Part shown: piece after piece, positions 6,195 to 12,758 of the stretch | Layout of the letters: each line of letters opens with the position of its first letter | How positions within the stretch are numbered: position 1 is the first letter of the stretch | Assembly: GCA_026396455.1 (NCBI GenBank) | Contig: JAPLWT010000061.1 | Location: 1-16,237, forward strand | DNA length: 16,237 bases | Reading direction: 5' to 3' | Source: Microcaldota archaeon | GTDB lineage: Archaea; Micrarchaeota; Micrarchaeia; Burarchaeales; Fermentimicrarchaeaceae | Made by a program: the position numbers and the translations under genes | The notes under the pieces: model-generated | The model's input: the letters and a program-made list of their open reading frames with translations, nothing else | What the model was told of the DNA's origin: nothing | Databases searched by the model: none

Positions 6195-6981
6195 GAGGAT
6201 AAAGAAATTCAATGTCATTGCGCTGGCTGACATACGCAACTACCCGGACAAGCACTTGCAGGCCGTGAGGAAGAAGCTCAGGGGAAAGGCTGACATGATT
6301 GTCGCAAAGAACTCGCTCATATCAAGGGCTTTGGAGAAGGCGGGCAAGGGGTCCGAACTCTCGAGCATGATGACAGGTCCCAGTGTGCTCATACTGACAG
6401 ACATGAACCCGTTCCAGCTATACAAGCTTGTGAAGCAGAGCAAGGGAAAGGCTGCTGCAAAGCCGGGCCAGGTTGCACCCTACGAGATAATGGTGCCTGC
6501 AGGTGAGACATCACTGCCTCCAGGACCAGTTCTCTCAGAGCTCAAGCAGGGAGGGGTGAACGCCCAGATAAAGGCCGGGAAAGTTGTCATTGCAACCGAC
6601 TCAGTAGTTGCAAAAGCCGGGCAGAAGATAACAGATGCATCCGCAAAAGCGCTGCAGAAGCTCGGCATTGAGCCCTTCGATGTCATGTTGAACATACGCT
6701 CAATCTGGGAGAACAAGCTGGTGTACGGGAAGGACGTGCTGGATGTTGATGAGGAGAAGCTAATGAGTGATTTGAGAAGGTGCGCTTCCGAGGCCTTCAA
6801 CCTCTCATGTGCTGTTGCCTACCCGACAAAGCAGAACATAGCAATGCTGCTGCAGAAGGCGCACATGAATTCGAGGAACCTTGCGATGAGTGCGAGTATT
6901 TATGAGAAGGAAGTTATGGATTTGATGCTAGCCAAGGCAAATGCCCAGGCAAATGCCTTGAAATCAAGAGTTGGTGCTTAA
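6160..6981 (+). CDS. rpl10: Large ribosomal subunit protein L10 (P0), 5' end disrupted
   Basis: L10 anchors L12 dimers to the ribosome and sits on 23S rRNA beside L11. The frame is open from 6160, just after a TGA at 6157, and at once reads KQEFVSELAERIKKF followed by NVIALADIRNYPDKHLQAV, which is normal L10 N-terminal domain. No ATG, GTG or TTG occurs before TTG at 6256, and starting there would discard about 32 conserved residues. Later landmarks are VAKNSLISRALEKAG, LTDMNPFQLYKLV, PAGETSLPPGPVLSELK (the archaeal insertion region) and IEPFDVMLNIRSIWE. The C-terminus (about the last 45 residues) is a helix rich in alanine that would carry L12 dimers. It ends in KSRVGA without the acidic tail and LFG-type motif seen in many archaeal L10. 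A +1 shift from L1, or a missing segment, would restore a full protein. Only 6256-6981 has a conventional start. Confidence 0.85.
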   Translation, partial: SFKQEFVSELAERIKKFNVIALADIRNYPDKHLQAVRKKLRGKADMIVAKNSLISRALEKAGKGSELSSMMTGPSVLILTDMNPFQLYKLVKQSKGKAAAKPGQVAPYEIMVPAGETSLPPGPVLSELKQGGVNAQIKAGKVVIATDSVVAKAGQKITDASAKALQKLGIEPFDVMLNIRSIWENKLVYGKDVLDVDEEKLMSDLRRCASEAFNLSCAVAYPTKQNIAMLLQKAHMNSRNLAMSASIYEKEVMDLMLAKANAQANALKSRVGA

Positions 6982-6997
6982 ACCAGGAGGTAATTCT

Positions 6998-7291
6998 ATG
7001 GAATACGTGTATGCAGCCCTGTTGCTGAACGCAGCAAAACAGCCAGTAAACGAGGAGAATGTTGCTAAGATACTTGGCGCATCTGGCATGCAGGTTGACC
7101 AGTCCAAAGTGAAGGCTCTGGTATCCTCCCTGCAGGGAGTCAACATAGATGAGGCGATAAAGCAGGCAGCAATGCCAGTTGCAGCTCCAGCCCAGGCAGC
7201 AGCTCCAGAAGCAAAGAAAGAGGAGAAGAAAGAGGAAAAGAAAGCATCACCAGAGGAAGCCGCGGCAGGACTCTCAGCCCTCTTTGGTTAG
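6998..7291 (+). CDS. rpl12: Ribosomal stalk protein P1/L12
   Basis: This acidic stalk protein binds L10 as dimers and recruits the translational GTPases. The start is ATG 6998 after a strong AGGAGGT at 6985-6991; an in-frame GTG or ATG upstream would overlap the end of L10. The 97 residues follow the archaeal P1 plan. MEYVYAALLLNAAKQPVNEENV begins the helical dimer domain (about 1-60, including ILGASGMQVD and LVSSLQGVNIDE). A flexible alanine/proline hinge (about 65-78) comes next, then a lysine/glutamate run, and finally the GLSALFG tail that contacts elongation factors. It lies 16 bases after rpl10 and ends the unit; a T-tract follows within a few bases. Confidence 0.97.
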   Translation: MEYVYAALLLNAAKQPVNEENVAKILGASGMQVDQSKVKALVSSLQGVNIDEAIKQAAMPVAAPAQAAAPEAKKEEKKEEKKASPEEAAAGLSALFG

Positions 7292-7292
7292 G

Positions 7293-7299
7293 TCTTTTT
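7293..7299 (+). terminator. T-tract terminator after rpl12
   Basis: TCTTTTT begins one base after the P1/L12 stop. Archaeal transcription commonly ends at such tracts. Confidence 0.5.
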
Positions 7300-7302
7300 G
7301 TA

Positions 7303-7399
7303 AGGGTTAGGAGGTGCCGGCGAGTTTCCTTAGCCGGCAGCTCCACAAGGGGCGATCAGAACCCCAGTCCGGCCATTCCTCCTTTCCACCGCTAATCCT
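7303..7399. ncRNA. Candidate structured RNA between convergent genes
   Basis: These 97 bases encode no protein and are visibly self-complementary. The ends pair as AGGGTTAG (7303-7310) with CTAATCCT (7392-7399), eight pairs including one G-U. Inside is a strong hairpin: GGAG-G-TGCCGGC (7310-7321) against GCCGGCA-G-CTCC (7333-7344), eleven pairs with one G-G mismatch and an 11-base loop. A second small hairpin is GGGG (7349-7352) with CCCC (7362-7365). The base at 7310 can join only one of the first two stems. The stretch is more GC-rich than its surroundings. It does not match tRNA, 5S, SRP or RNase P RNA as far as I can see, and box C/D or a kink-turn is not convincing. It fills the gap between rpl12 and the convergent small gene exactly. 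The strand is unknown; the minus strand fits as that gene's 3' end because the plus strand has a T-tract before it. Confidence 0.35.
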
Positions 7400-7401
7400 C
7401 T

Positions 7402-7527
7402 CTAGCTTACATTTAGCACCAGCCTGTCCCCTACCCTCTCTATGACGGTGGAAACATGATTCCCTTTGAGTCTCTCAACGAGAGCCTCGACCTCTTCAAG
7501 CTTCATTTGTGCGATATCCATTTTCAT
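7402..7527 (-). CDS. Small 41-residue protein, unrecognised
   Basis: A short gene points left toward rpl12. The start at 7527 is supported by GAGGTG six bases before the ATG and by a TATA box (7568-7575) that predicts transcription from about 7545. A longer frame to 7617 would begin upstream of the promoter and is less likely. The protein opens with a charged amphipathic helix (MKLEEVEALVERLKG, about 8-22) followed by a probable beta-hairpin (VSTVIERVGDRLVLNV). Such helix-hairpin miniproteins may be partner or regulatory subunits, but I do not recognise this one. It ends three bases from the candidate structured RNA. The promoter and ribosome binding site make it more than a random frame. Confidence 0.5.
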   Translation of the reverse strand: MKMDIAQMKLEEVEALVERLKGNHVSTVIERVGDRLVLNVS

Positions 7528-7565
7528 CTTGACCACCTCTTCACTGCTAAAAGGTGGTTTTGCCT

Positions 7566-7575
7566 GATATTTAAA
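7566..7575. promoter_or_regulatory. Shared TATA element between divergent genes
   Basis: GATATTTAAA contains TATTTAAA, which reads TTTAAATA on the other strand. It lies about 26 bases before the predicted starts of the leftward 41-residue gene (near 7545) and, to the right, of the 254-residue gene (near 7598). A bidirectional promoter is inferred. Confidence 0.4.
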
Positions 7576-7615
7576 GGGGCGGAAGGGGGGTAACTTTCCA
7601 GGTTGCTGCCGTCTC

Positions 7616-8380
7616 ATGGGGATGTATGAATTCTCAGACAGGGCATCTTTCTACATTCTAACCAGAATGCTTCATCCCGATGAGCAGAAGGCATTCGAGA
7701 GTATAACTTGGAAGATAAGGACGAATGGCGTTATAACACGGGATGAAATTAGGGAAATTTACAAACAACATATGCCGAAACACATCGTACGAGGTGGTAC
7801 GCGGGCTTTGGATAGCCAGCTCAATAAAATATTGAAGGATTTTGTGGATGGCGGCGGTTTGAAGGAGACGGAGAGTGTAGAAAAGAAAGCAGAGAAGACT
7901 GTAATACCCGAAAAGGTTGTTGGCGATTTAAACATGCCCGCAACATACGCCAAAAAGCCAGGAGAGTTTAAGATACAAAATAAGGAACTTGTAAAGTGGC
8001 TGATGGACAAGTTCGGGATGTCGAAACCCGATGCAGGGTACCGGGCGTATTCCTTCACCTCCGAACAGGAAGAACTAATCAAGATGCTCAGAAAGATGCT
8101 TCCAGAAGAGCCCTTCGAAACCTTGAATAAACTCCTAACCGAAGTTCCACCAGACACGCTTCGGAAAAACCTGAAGATTCTGGAAGAATATGATGTTCCT
8201 CCCTCCCAACTCATCCCATTCCTTAGTGAAAAAACGCAGGATCTGGAAGAAAGCATCATACGAAGTGGCGGATCAGGGAAGGGTCGAAAAAATCCCATAA
8301 AGAAGATGCTGGAATACATCGCGAAATCTGCTGGAGTTGAAAGTATAAATCCTGAGACTATAGGAAAGGTGCGGGAGTAG
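7616..8380 (+). CDS. Unrecognised 254-residue protein with winged-helix-like N-terminal domain
   Basis: I do not recognise this protein as a whole. Residues about 4-95 are paralogous to the middle of the next gene: both read Y-x-FSD, then LHPDEQ, G-x-ITR-x-EI, LNKIL, F-V-x-x-GGL. The pattern of helix (HPDEQKAFESI), helix (TRDEIREIYKQ), helix (LDSQLNKILKDFV) and a short wing after GGL fits a winged helix, so nucleic acid binding is an inference. Residues about 118-215 are helical (KELVKWLMDKFGMSKPDAG, EELIKMLRKML, TLRKNLKILEEYDVPPSQL). A basic glycine/lysine linker follows (about 217-229), then a last helical segment. The first ATG at 7616 has no clear ribosome binding site; ATG 7622, preceded by GGGG, is the alternative. 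It diverges from the 41-residue gene and precedes its paralogue by 42 bases. Confidence 0.75.
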   Translation: MGMYEFSDRASFYILTRMLHPDEQKAFESITWKIRTNGVITRDEIREIYKQHMPKHIVRGGTRALDSQLNKILKDFVDGGGLKETESVEKKAEKTVIPEKVVGDLNMPATYAKKPGEFKIQNKELVKWLMDKFGMSKPDAGYRAYSFTSEQEELIKMLRKMLPEEPFETLNKLLTEVPPDTLRKNLKILEEYDVPPSQLIPFLSEKTQDLEESIIRSGGSGKGRKNPIKKMLEYIAKSAGVESINPETIGKVRE

Positions 8381-8422
8381 CTCTCAAATCCAAATATAAT
8401 AAACCCGAAAGAGGCAGAAGCG

Positions 8423-9736
8423 ATGGGAATCTGTAGAGATTATTTTTATATTGTTCAGAATGTTTTGAGTGAGAAGCCCTCATACCGCGTCAAGAGGCTC
8501 CTGCACGAGATTTACTCTTTTGATGAAAAGGAAATAACCATGGGCCAACTGGCCGGGAGAGCAGGACTGGCGGATAGTTTTTACTATTACCCTCTCTTTT
8601 CCATTATGGAGGAGCTGGGGTTAATCAAGCGACACTGCCTATGGCGAGGGTACAAAGAGTGGGTCGTCCCAGAACCTATGAAAATCATCTGGAAGGACAA
8701 AGAAAATATGAAAAAAATGTGGCCACCGATAGAAGAATGGGGTAAGAGCATGATACCGCCAGTTGGAATCAAGACGAAGACAATCAAGAAGAGGAATAGG
8801 TGGGGCGAGTTGCTCGAGAAGGGTCTCGTGATACTCGACAAGAATAGCCTTGACGAGCTGACCAAAGCCGACGAAGAAAACATCAACAACCTCAACAGGG
8901 CAGACTACCTACGAAGGGGATGGCAAGCAGGGTACAGCAGTGTACAACGGGTTAAGAAAACATTCCTGCAGCGTGTCGCCTTGAACGAATCTATGGAAGA
9001 GAAAACAACAAAATACACATTCTCAGATGATGCAATGAAACAACATTTCCACTATCTTGTCGCAAGGCTTCATCCTGATGAGCAGGAGGTATTCAGGGAG
9101 ATAGGGAGGAATATAGAGGAGAAGGGAGAGATAACCAGAAATGAGATTAAGAAAATTTTCGAAAAGTATGTTGCAAGCCCGTACGAAGCGTTGTATGTGG
9201 TAGACCAGAAGTTAAACAAGATATTGAGGTCATTTGTGAGAGATGGCGGTCTTGAGAAATCGGTCGGTAGAGTAGAAAGAGAAGCCAGAACAATACTAAA
9301 GGGAACCAAGCAGAAAATACTCCAATATGCAGACGAGCATCCAGATAGGGTTGTGAAAGTCCCGGATGAGCGCTTCGGAGAAATCAAAGTTGTGAGACTC
9401 CCAAGGAACTTCCCCGAATGCCTCGGGGGAACAAAGGAGAAACTTCTCAGTATTCCATACAACTTAAAAACACTTGAGAAAGAGGGAAAGCACCTGTTTT
9501 TCCACGAAGGCGCGGTTGGCTCCTACATCCAGGACAGGAAGCTGATGACAGAATCCCAAGCGAAAGTCCTGAACGCGTGCTTCGACCCTGCCACAGGCGA
9601 ATACATACGGCTTGGTGCTAGGGAAATCGCGGCAAAGACCGGGCTGAAACGATGTACTATACGTAGTACTATCATTTCACTCGAAATACGCGGCTACATG
9701 TTCAAGGAGAAAAAAGAACTCGAGCCAGTCGAGTAG
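8423..9736 (+). CDS. Unrecognised 437-residue protein with three helix-turn-helix-like regions
   Basis: This is the larger partner of the preceding gene. The N-terminal part (about 5-82) looks like a winged helix: a leading helix, then EITMGQLAGRAGLADSFYY and a recognition helix leading to MEELGLIKRH with a wing (WRGYKEWVV). Residues 83-190 are charged and mostly helical. Residues about 198-292 align with the N-terminus of the previous protein (TFSD, LHPDEQ, GEITRNEI, LNKILRSFVRDGGL). The region coding HPDEQ differs from the other copy at only 3 of 28 bases (GCTTCATCC...). The C-terminus (about 374-432) is another winged helix: SQAKVLNACFD, then LGAREIAAKTGLKRCTIRS and a helix followed by RGYMFKEKK. 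A DNA-binding or transcription/replication regulator is inferred. AGAGG at 8409-8413 precedes the ATG. The gene ends before a convergent terminator shared with nadC. Confidence 0.75.
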   Translation: MGICRDYFYIVQNVLSEKPSYRVKRLLHEIYSFDEKEITMGQLAGRAGLADSFYYYPLFSIMEELGLIKRHCLWRGYKEWVVPEPMKIIWKDKENMKKMWPPIEEWGKSMIPPVGIKTKTIKKRNRWGELLEKGLVILDKNSLDELTKADEENINNLNRADYLRRGWQAGYSSVQRVKKTFLQRVALNESMEEKTTKYTFSDDAMKQHFHYLVARLHPDEQEVFREIGRNIEEKGEITRNEIKKIFEKYVASPYEALYVVDQKLNKILRSFVRDGGLEKSVGRVEREARTILKGTKQKILQYADEHPDRVVKVPDERFGEIKVVRLPRNFPECLGGTKEKLLSIPYNLKTLEKEGKHLFFHEGAVGSYIQDRKLMTESQAKVLNACFDPATGEYIRLGAREIAAKTGLKRCTIRSTIISLEIRGYMFKEKKELEPVE

Positions 9737-9752
9737 ACAACAATCAGATATC

Positions 9753-9775
9753 AAAAGGGGTGAAAAAAGTACCCC
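9753..9775 (-). terminator. Terminator for nadC between convergent genes
   Basis: The minus strand reads GGGGTACTTTTTTCACCCC then TTTTGA just after the nadC stop: a GGGGT/ACCCC hairpin (9757-9761 with 9771-9775) with six T in its loop and four T after it. The plus-strand gene also ends 20 bases before. Confidence 0.5.
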
Positions 9776-9781
9776 GCAGAA

Positions 9782-10621
9782 TCACTCCCTCAGCAGAAGC
9801 CTCAGGCTAACATCTACAGCCTTGACAGAATGCGTCAGGCAGCCCATGGAGATGTAGTCAGCATCGCATTTGGCATAATCCTTCACTTTCTCAAGAGTTA
9901 TGCCGCCGGATACCTCAACCAGCACCTTGTCCCTCAAGCCGTTGTCCTTCAGCATCTTTATCGATTTGTCAATCTCCTCAGGCTTCATGTTGTCAAACAT
10001 TATTATGTCAGCGCCGTTCTTGGCAGCCTCAAGCGCATCATCCGCATTGTTCACCTCTATGCATATCTTCTTGGTGAAGCTCACATGCGCCCTTGCTCTC
10101 CTCACGCATTCCTCGACGCTGCCCACGACTCTGAGATGGTTCCTCTTTATTATTATCTGGTCGTCCAGACTCCATCTCTCAGGGTCCCCCCCTCCCATCT
10201 CCACCGACTTCTTGTCAAAATATCCAAGAATCGTTTTCCTTGTGCACGTTATCTTGACCTTCGGGTTGACTTCCCTGGCAAGCCTCGTTGCCTCGTCAGT
10301 CATGGTTGCTATGCCGCTCATCCTCTGCACGATGTTCAGGGCTGTCCTTTCAGCCTCAAACAATCTCCTACTGTTGCCATTGACCTCAAGGATGACATCC
10401 CCTTCCTTCATCCTGGTGCCTTCCTTCATCATCTCCCTGACCTGCAGGGTATTGCTCTTCAATATATGCGCGGCTTCCTCAACCCCTGCGCATACGCCAT
10501 CCTCCCCTGCGACTATCTCTGCCCTCAGCTCCAGGTTCTTCGGGATAACCGCAGCAGTGGTGATATCCCTGCAGCCTATATCCTCCCTCATTATGTCAAG
10601 AATTATTTCTCTCCATCCCAT
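9782..10621 (-). CDS. nadC: Nicotinate-nucleotide pyrophosphorylase (quinolinate phosphoribosyltransferase)
   Basis: This enzyme joins quinolinate with PRPP, losing CO2 and pyrophosphate, to make nicotinate mononucleotide, the last step of de novo pyridine synthesis. The 279 residues are normal. Visible landmarks are EDIGCRDIT (14-21), ERTALNIVQRMSGIAT (91-106), the PRPP-binding TRKT (127-130), KKSVEMGGG (137-145), IIIKRNHL (156-163), the EVNN and FDNMKPEEI strands (189-217) and EVSGGI (236-241). One oddity: the family usually has a histidine-arginine pair after GGG that touches the substrate; here the residues are DPERW (146-150), so glutamate replaces the histidine. The start ATG follows GGTGG with nine bases between, and a TATA box is well placed. 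The gene is separated from nadA-nadX by an unrelated gene but runs the same way. Confidence 0.93.
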   Translation of the reverse strand: MGWREIILDIMREDIGCRDITTAAVIPKNLELRAEIVAGEDGVCAGVEEAAHILKSNTLQVREMMKEGTRMKEGDVILEVNGNSRRLFEAERTALNIVQRMSGIATMTDEATRLAREVNPKVKITCTRKTILGYFDKKSVEMGGGDPERWSLDDQIIIKRNHLRVVGSVEECVRRARAHVSFTKKICIEVNNADDALEAAKNGADIIMFDNMKPEEIDKSIKMLKDNGLRDKVLVEVSGGITLEKVKDYAKCDADYISMGCLTHSVKAVDVSLRLLLRE

Positions 10622-10653
10622 TGTTCCACCTGGAATAGTATTAGAGTGAATTC

Positions 10654-10661
10654 TTTATAAA
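10654..10661 (-). promoter_or_regulatory. nadC promoter TATA box
   Basis: TTTATAAA (a palindrome) lies 33 bases before the nadC ATG. The predicted start near 10632 leaves a leader of about ten bases carrying GGTGG. Confidence 0.5.
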
Positions 10662-10713
10662 CATTCAACATAAACCAATCCCAGAGGCGTATTCAGCAAT
10701 AGGCGCTTCAACT

Positions 10714-11766
10714 TTACACAGAGTATAATTTGGCTTTCCTTTCCAAAACCGTCTTAAGATATTCGGATGCTCTTTCCTCATTCATTTTCTCGGAATGTAT
10801 CTTATCGAATATTTTCTTGCACTCCTCATAGCTCAGTTGATTCACGTCTTTTGTTGCTTCGAATACGTCACTATTTTTTGAAGTCTTGGATACTTCAACG
10901 AGAATCACAAAACGGGCGCCGAGAAGCCTTTCCCTCTCTTTAAGCTCCTTCTTATCCGCGGGTTCTTTCCCATGCATATACACCCTAGTTAACACGCGCA
11001 TGGGGTCATAAACCTCACTCACACCTCTCCCAAATACCTTCTCTGCATCTTCCTCACGTGCATATAACGCCTTTATAGTGACGTCCTCCCTCTCCCTAAA
11101 TTGGTATTTAAGAGTATTCTTCATAAGCGTATGAATAGATCCTCCTATCACCAGTATATTTCCGCTCCACTCTCCAGTTTTTATTTTTTCAGCTATCTCT
11201 TTAGCTCTCGCAATGTCCACAATTTTAAGCTGATCTGCGCTTGTCTTCGCATCTTCAACTGCTACATCAACTGCCTTTTCAAAGTCCCCCTCCGCCATCC
11301 TATCAACCAGCGCATCATTGGCTTTCATTCCACGAATCCACTCGCCAATGGGCTGCCACTCTGAATCCAGCTGTTCTACCTTAGTTCCGTTTCTGTAGAG
11401 CTCTTTCAAAAATTCAAACGTTGTCTTATCAGACTCCGGGTTATACAATTTAAAGAGGGAGTTTTGCAGGTATTCCTTCACCGTAATATACTTCCCAATC
11501 ATCTTCACAAAATCGCGGTTCTTCTCTTGCAGATATTCTTCCACCGTAATATCGTTCCTAATCATCTTCAGAAAATTTTGGTCTTTCTCTATTCCTACTA
11601 AAATGACATCCAGCCTCTTGCCTTCGGTCATCTCTCTTAATTTTTTTATGTTCTCCGGTGAGGGGGCACCAAAGAAGAAAGCTACCTCTGTCTTCCTCTC
11701 AGCTCCCCCCATTTTCCCTACCACTTTCTTAAAGGGTTCGGGTTTCTCAGCTGTCGCAAGAGCCAT
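10714..11766 (-). CDS. Unrecognised 350-residue protein, possibly TraB/TIKI-like fold
   Basis: I do not recognise this protein with confidence. Residues 26-60 (TEVAFFFGAPSPENIKKLRE, then LDVILVGIE) and 203-220 (NILVIGGSIHTLMKNTLK) are spaced like the two halves of a TraB/PrgY/TIKI-type fold. In those proteins a GxxH motif opens and GxGH closes the domain, with an RD/MAE helix between; here NDALVDRMAEGD (150-161) is similar. The first GxxH histidine is absent (FGAPSP), so an inactive or different activity is possible. Residues 60-80 and 81-101 are tandem repeats (F-x-KMI-x-x-x-ITV-x-EYLQ). The C-terminus (270-350) is helical and basic. There is no signal peptide. A TATA box 26 bases before the ATG and the absence of a ribosome binding site predict a leaderless message. 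It sits between nadA and nadC, but no link to NAD synthesis is visible. Confidence 0.75.
   Translation of the reverse strand: MALATAEKPEPFKKVVGKMGGAERKTEVAFFFGAPSPENIKKLREMTEGKRLDVILVGIEKDQNFLKMIRNDITVEEYLQEKNRDFVKMIGKYITVKEYLQNSLFKLYNPESDKTTFEFLKELYRNGTKVEQLDSEWQPIGEWIRGMKANDALVDRMAEGDFEKAVDVAVEDAKTSADQLKIVDIARAKEIAEKIKTGEWSGNILVIGGSIHTLMKNTLKYQFREREDVTIKALYAREEDAEKVFGRGVSEVYDPMRVLTRVYMHGKEPADKKELKERERLLGARFVILVEVSKTSKNSDVFEATKDVNQLSYEECKKIFDKIHSEKMNEERASEYLKTVLERKAKLYSV
11464..11589 (-). repeat. 63-bp tandem duplication inside the 350-residue gene
   Basis: Units 11464-11526 and 11527-11589 match at 51 of 63 bases and keep the reading frame. Each codes 21 residues with the shared core F-x-KMI and ITV-x-EYLQ. 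The divergence suggests it is not brand new and is tolerated or selected. Confidence 0.85.
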
Positions 11767-11789
11767 GCTCTAAATTATGCTATTCTTTA

Positions 11790-11797
11790 TATTTAAA
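11790..11797 (-). promoter_or_regulatory. TATA box of the 350-residue gene
   Basis: TTTAAATA on the minus strand. The transcription start is predicted at about 11767, directly before the ATG at 11766. Downstream it reads TAAAGAATAGCATAATTTA, loosely like the cassette at 4795 and 15348. Confidence 0.5.
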
Positions 11798-11852
11798 TTG
11801 CAAGGACACAGAGAGACTTCCTCTAAACTTTCAGGAAAATCAGCAAGATTTT

Positions 11853-12758
11853 TCAAGAGACTGCCAGCATCCTGTCCAAGGCTCTCCTGGCCTTCCTCAT
11901 TACCTCTTCGTCTATTTTGACCGGGTATATCCCTTCCTGGACAGCTCTTAGGACTGCAGGCAAAGTAATTTTCTTCTGCTGGATGCAGGTCGCAACAATT
12001 GCATAGAATCTCTTGTCCGGTATTTCCAGTTTCAGCCTTTCGACCATTCCATGTTCGGTGATGATGACGAACTCACGCGCCTCATCCTTTTTTGCGTAGT
12101 ACAGCATCTGGCTCGTGCTGCACACGTAATCGGCCAGTTCAATCACATCCAGAGGGCATTCGGGATGGACCAGGACTTTTGCGCCAGGGTGCAGCCTCTT
12201 TGCCTCCTTCACCTGGCTGGCAGTAATCTTTGAATGGACATAGCAGAACCCCTTCCACGGAATTATCTTCTTGTCGCTCTTCGTCTGCGCATACTTCGCC
12301 AGGTTCTCGTCAGGGACAAAAATTACCTCTTTTTCCGGCAGGGAGTTGATAACATCAACGCAATTCGAGGACGTGCAGCAGATGTCCGACTCGGCCTTTG
12401 TTTCAGCCGATGTGTTGACATAGGATACAACTGCAGCGCCAGGGTGCTGTTTTTTCAAGCTCAGCAGTTCCTGCCTCGTGACCATCCCGGCCATGGGGCA
12501 TTGCGCCTCTTTTACAGGAATCAGCACTTCCTTGTCCGGGTTGAGTATCTTTGCTGACTCTGCCATGAAATCCACTCCGCAGAAGACTATCGTATCAGAA
12601 TCAGTCTTGGCAGCCTCTCTGCTCAGCTCAAGGGAGTCGCCAATGAAATCCGCCACCTTGTATATCTCCGGCCGCTGGTAGTTGTGGACTAGGATAACCG
12701 CGTTCTTCTCTTTTTTCAGCCTGTTGATTTCGTTGATTAATGAGTTAATCTCGCTCAT
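11853..12758 (-). CDS. nadA: Quinolinate synthase NadA ([4Fe-4S])
   Basis: NadA condenses iminoaspartate with dihydroxyacetone phosphate to form quinolinate, using an oxygen-sensitive [4Fe-4S] cluster. The 301 residues show the three-domain pattern: ILVHNYQRPEI (22-32), FCGVDFMAESAKILNP (59-74), YVNTSAETKAESD (113-125), CTSSNC (128-133), VHPECP (197-202), CSTSQML (213-219) and TEHGM (234-238). The three cluster ligands are probably C87 (AQCPMA), C172 (GFCYVH) and C258 (ATCIQQKK). Their spacing of 85 and 86 residues fits the family. The ATG overlaps the nadX stop as ATGA, after GGTGGGG, so translation is coupled to NadX, which makes its substrate. Confidence 0.96.
   Translation of the reverse strand: MSEINSLINEINRLKKEKNAVILVHNYQRPEIYKVADFIGDSLELSREAAKTDSDTIVFCGVDFMAESAKILNPDKEVLIPVKEAQCPMAGMVTRQELLSLKKQHPGAAVVSYVNTSAETKAESDICCTSSNCVDVINSLPEKEVIFVPDENLAKYAQTKSDKKIIPWKGFCYVHSKITASQVKEAKRLHPGAKVLVHPECPLDVIELADYVCSTSQMLYYAKKDEAREFVIITEHGMVERLKLEIPDKRFYAIVATCIQQKKITLPAVLRAVQEGIYPVKIDEEVMRKARRALDRMLAVS

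Noticed and set aside
6971..6997. Upstream start for P1/L12
   Set aside because: It lies within the end of L10 and the ribosome binding site; MEYVYAALLL at 6998 is the family N-terminus.
7366..7391. Possible tRNA T-arm or rRNA fragment in the structured region
   Set aside because: GGGGTTCTGATCGCCCC on the minus strand recalls a T-arm, but the stem pairs wrongly and no acceptor, D-arm or anticodon arm fits.
9830..10660. Long plus-strand frames opposite nadC (276 and 249 codons)
   Set aside because: They lie antisense to a clear nadC with all its motifs, and their translations are low-complexity Ser/Leu or His/Tyr-rich shadow sequence.
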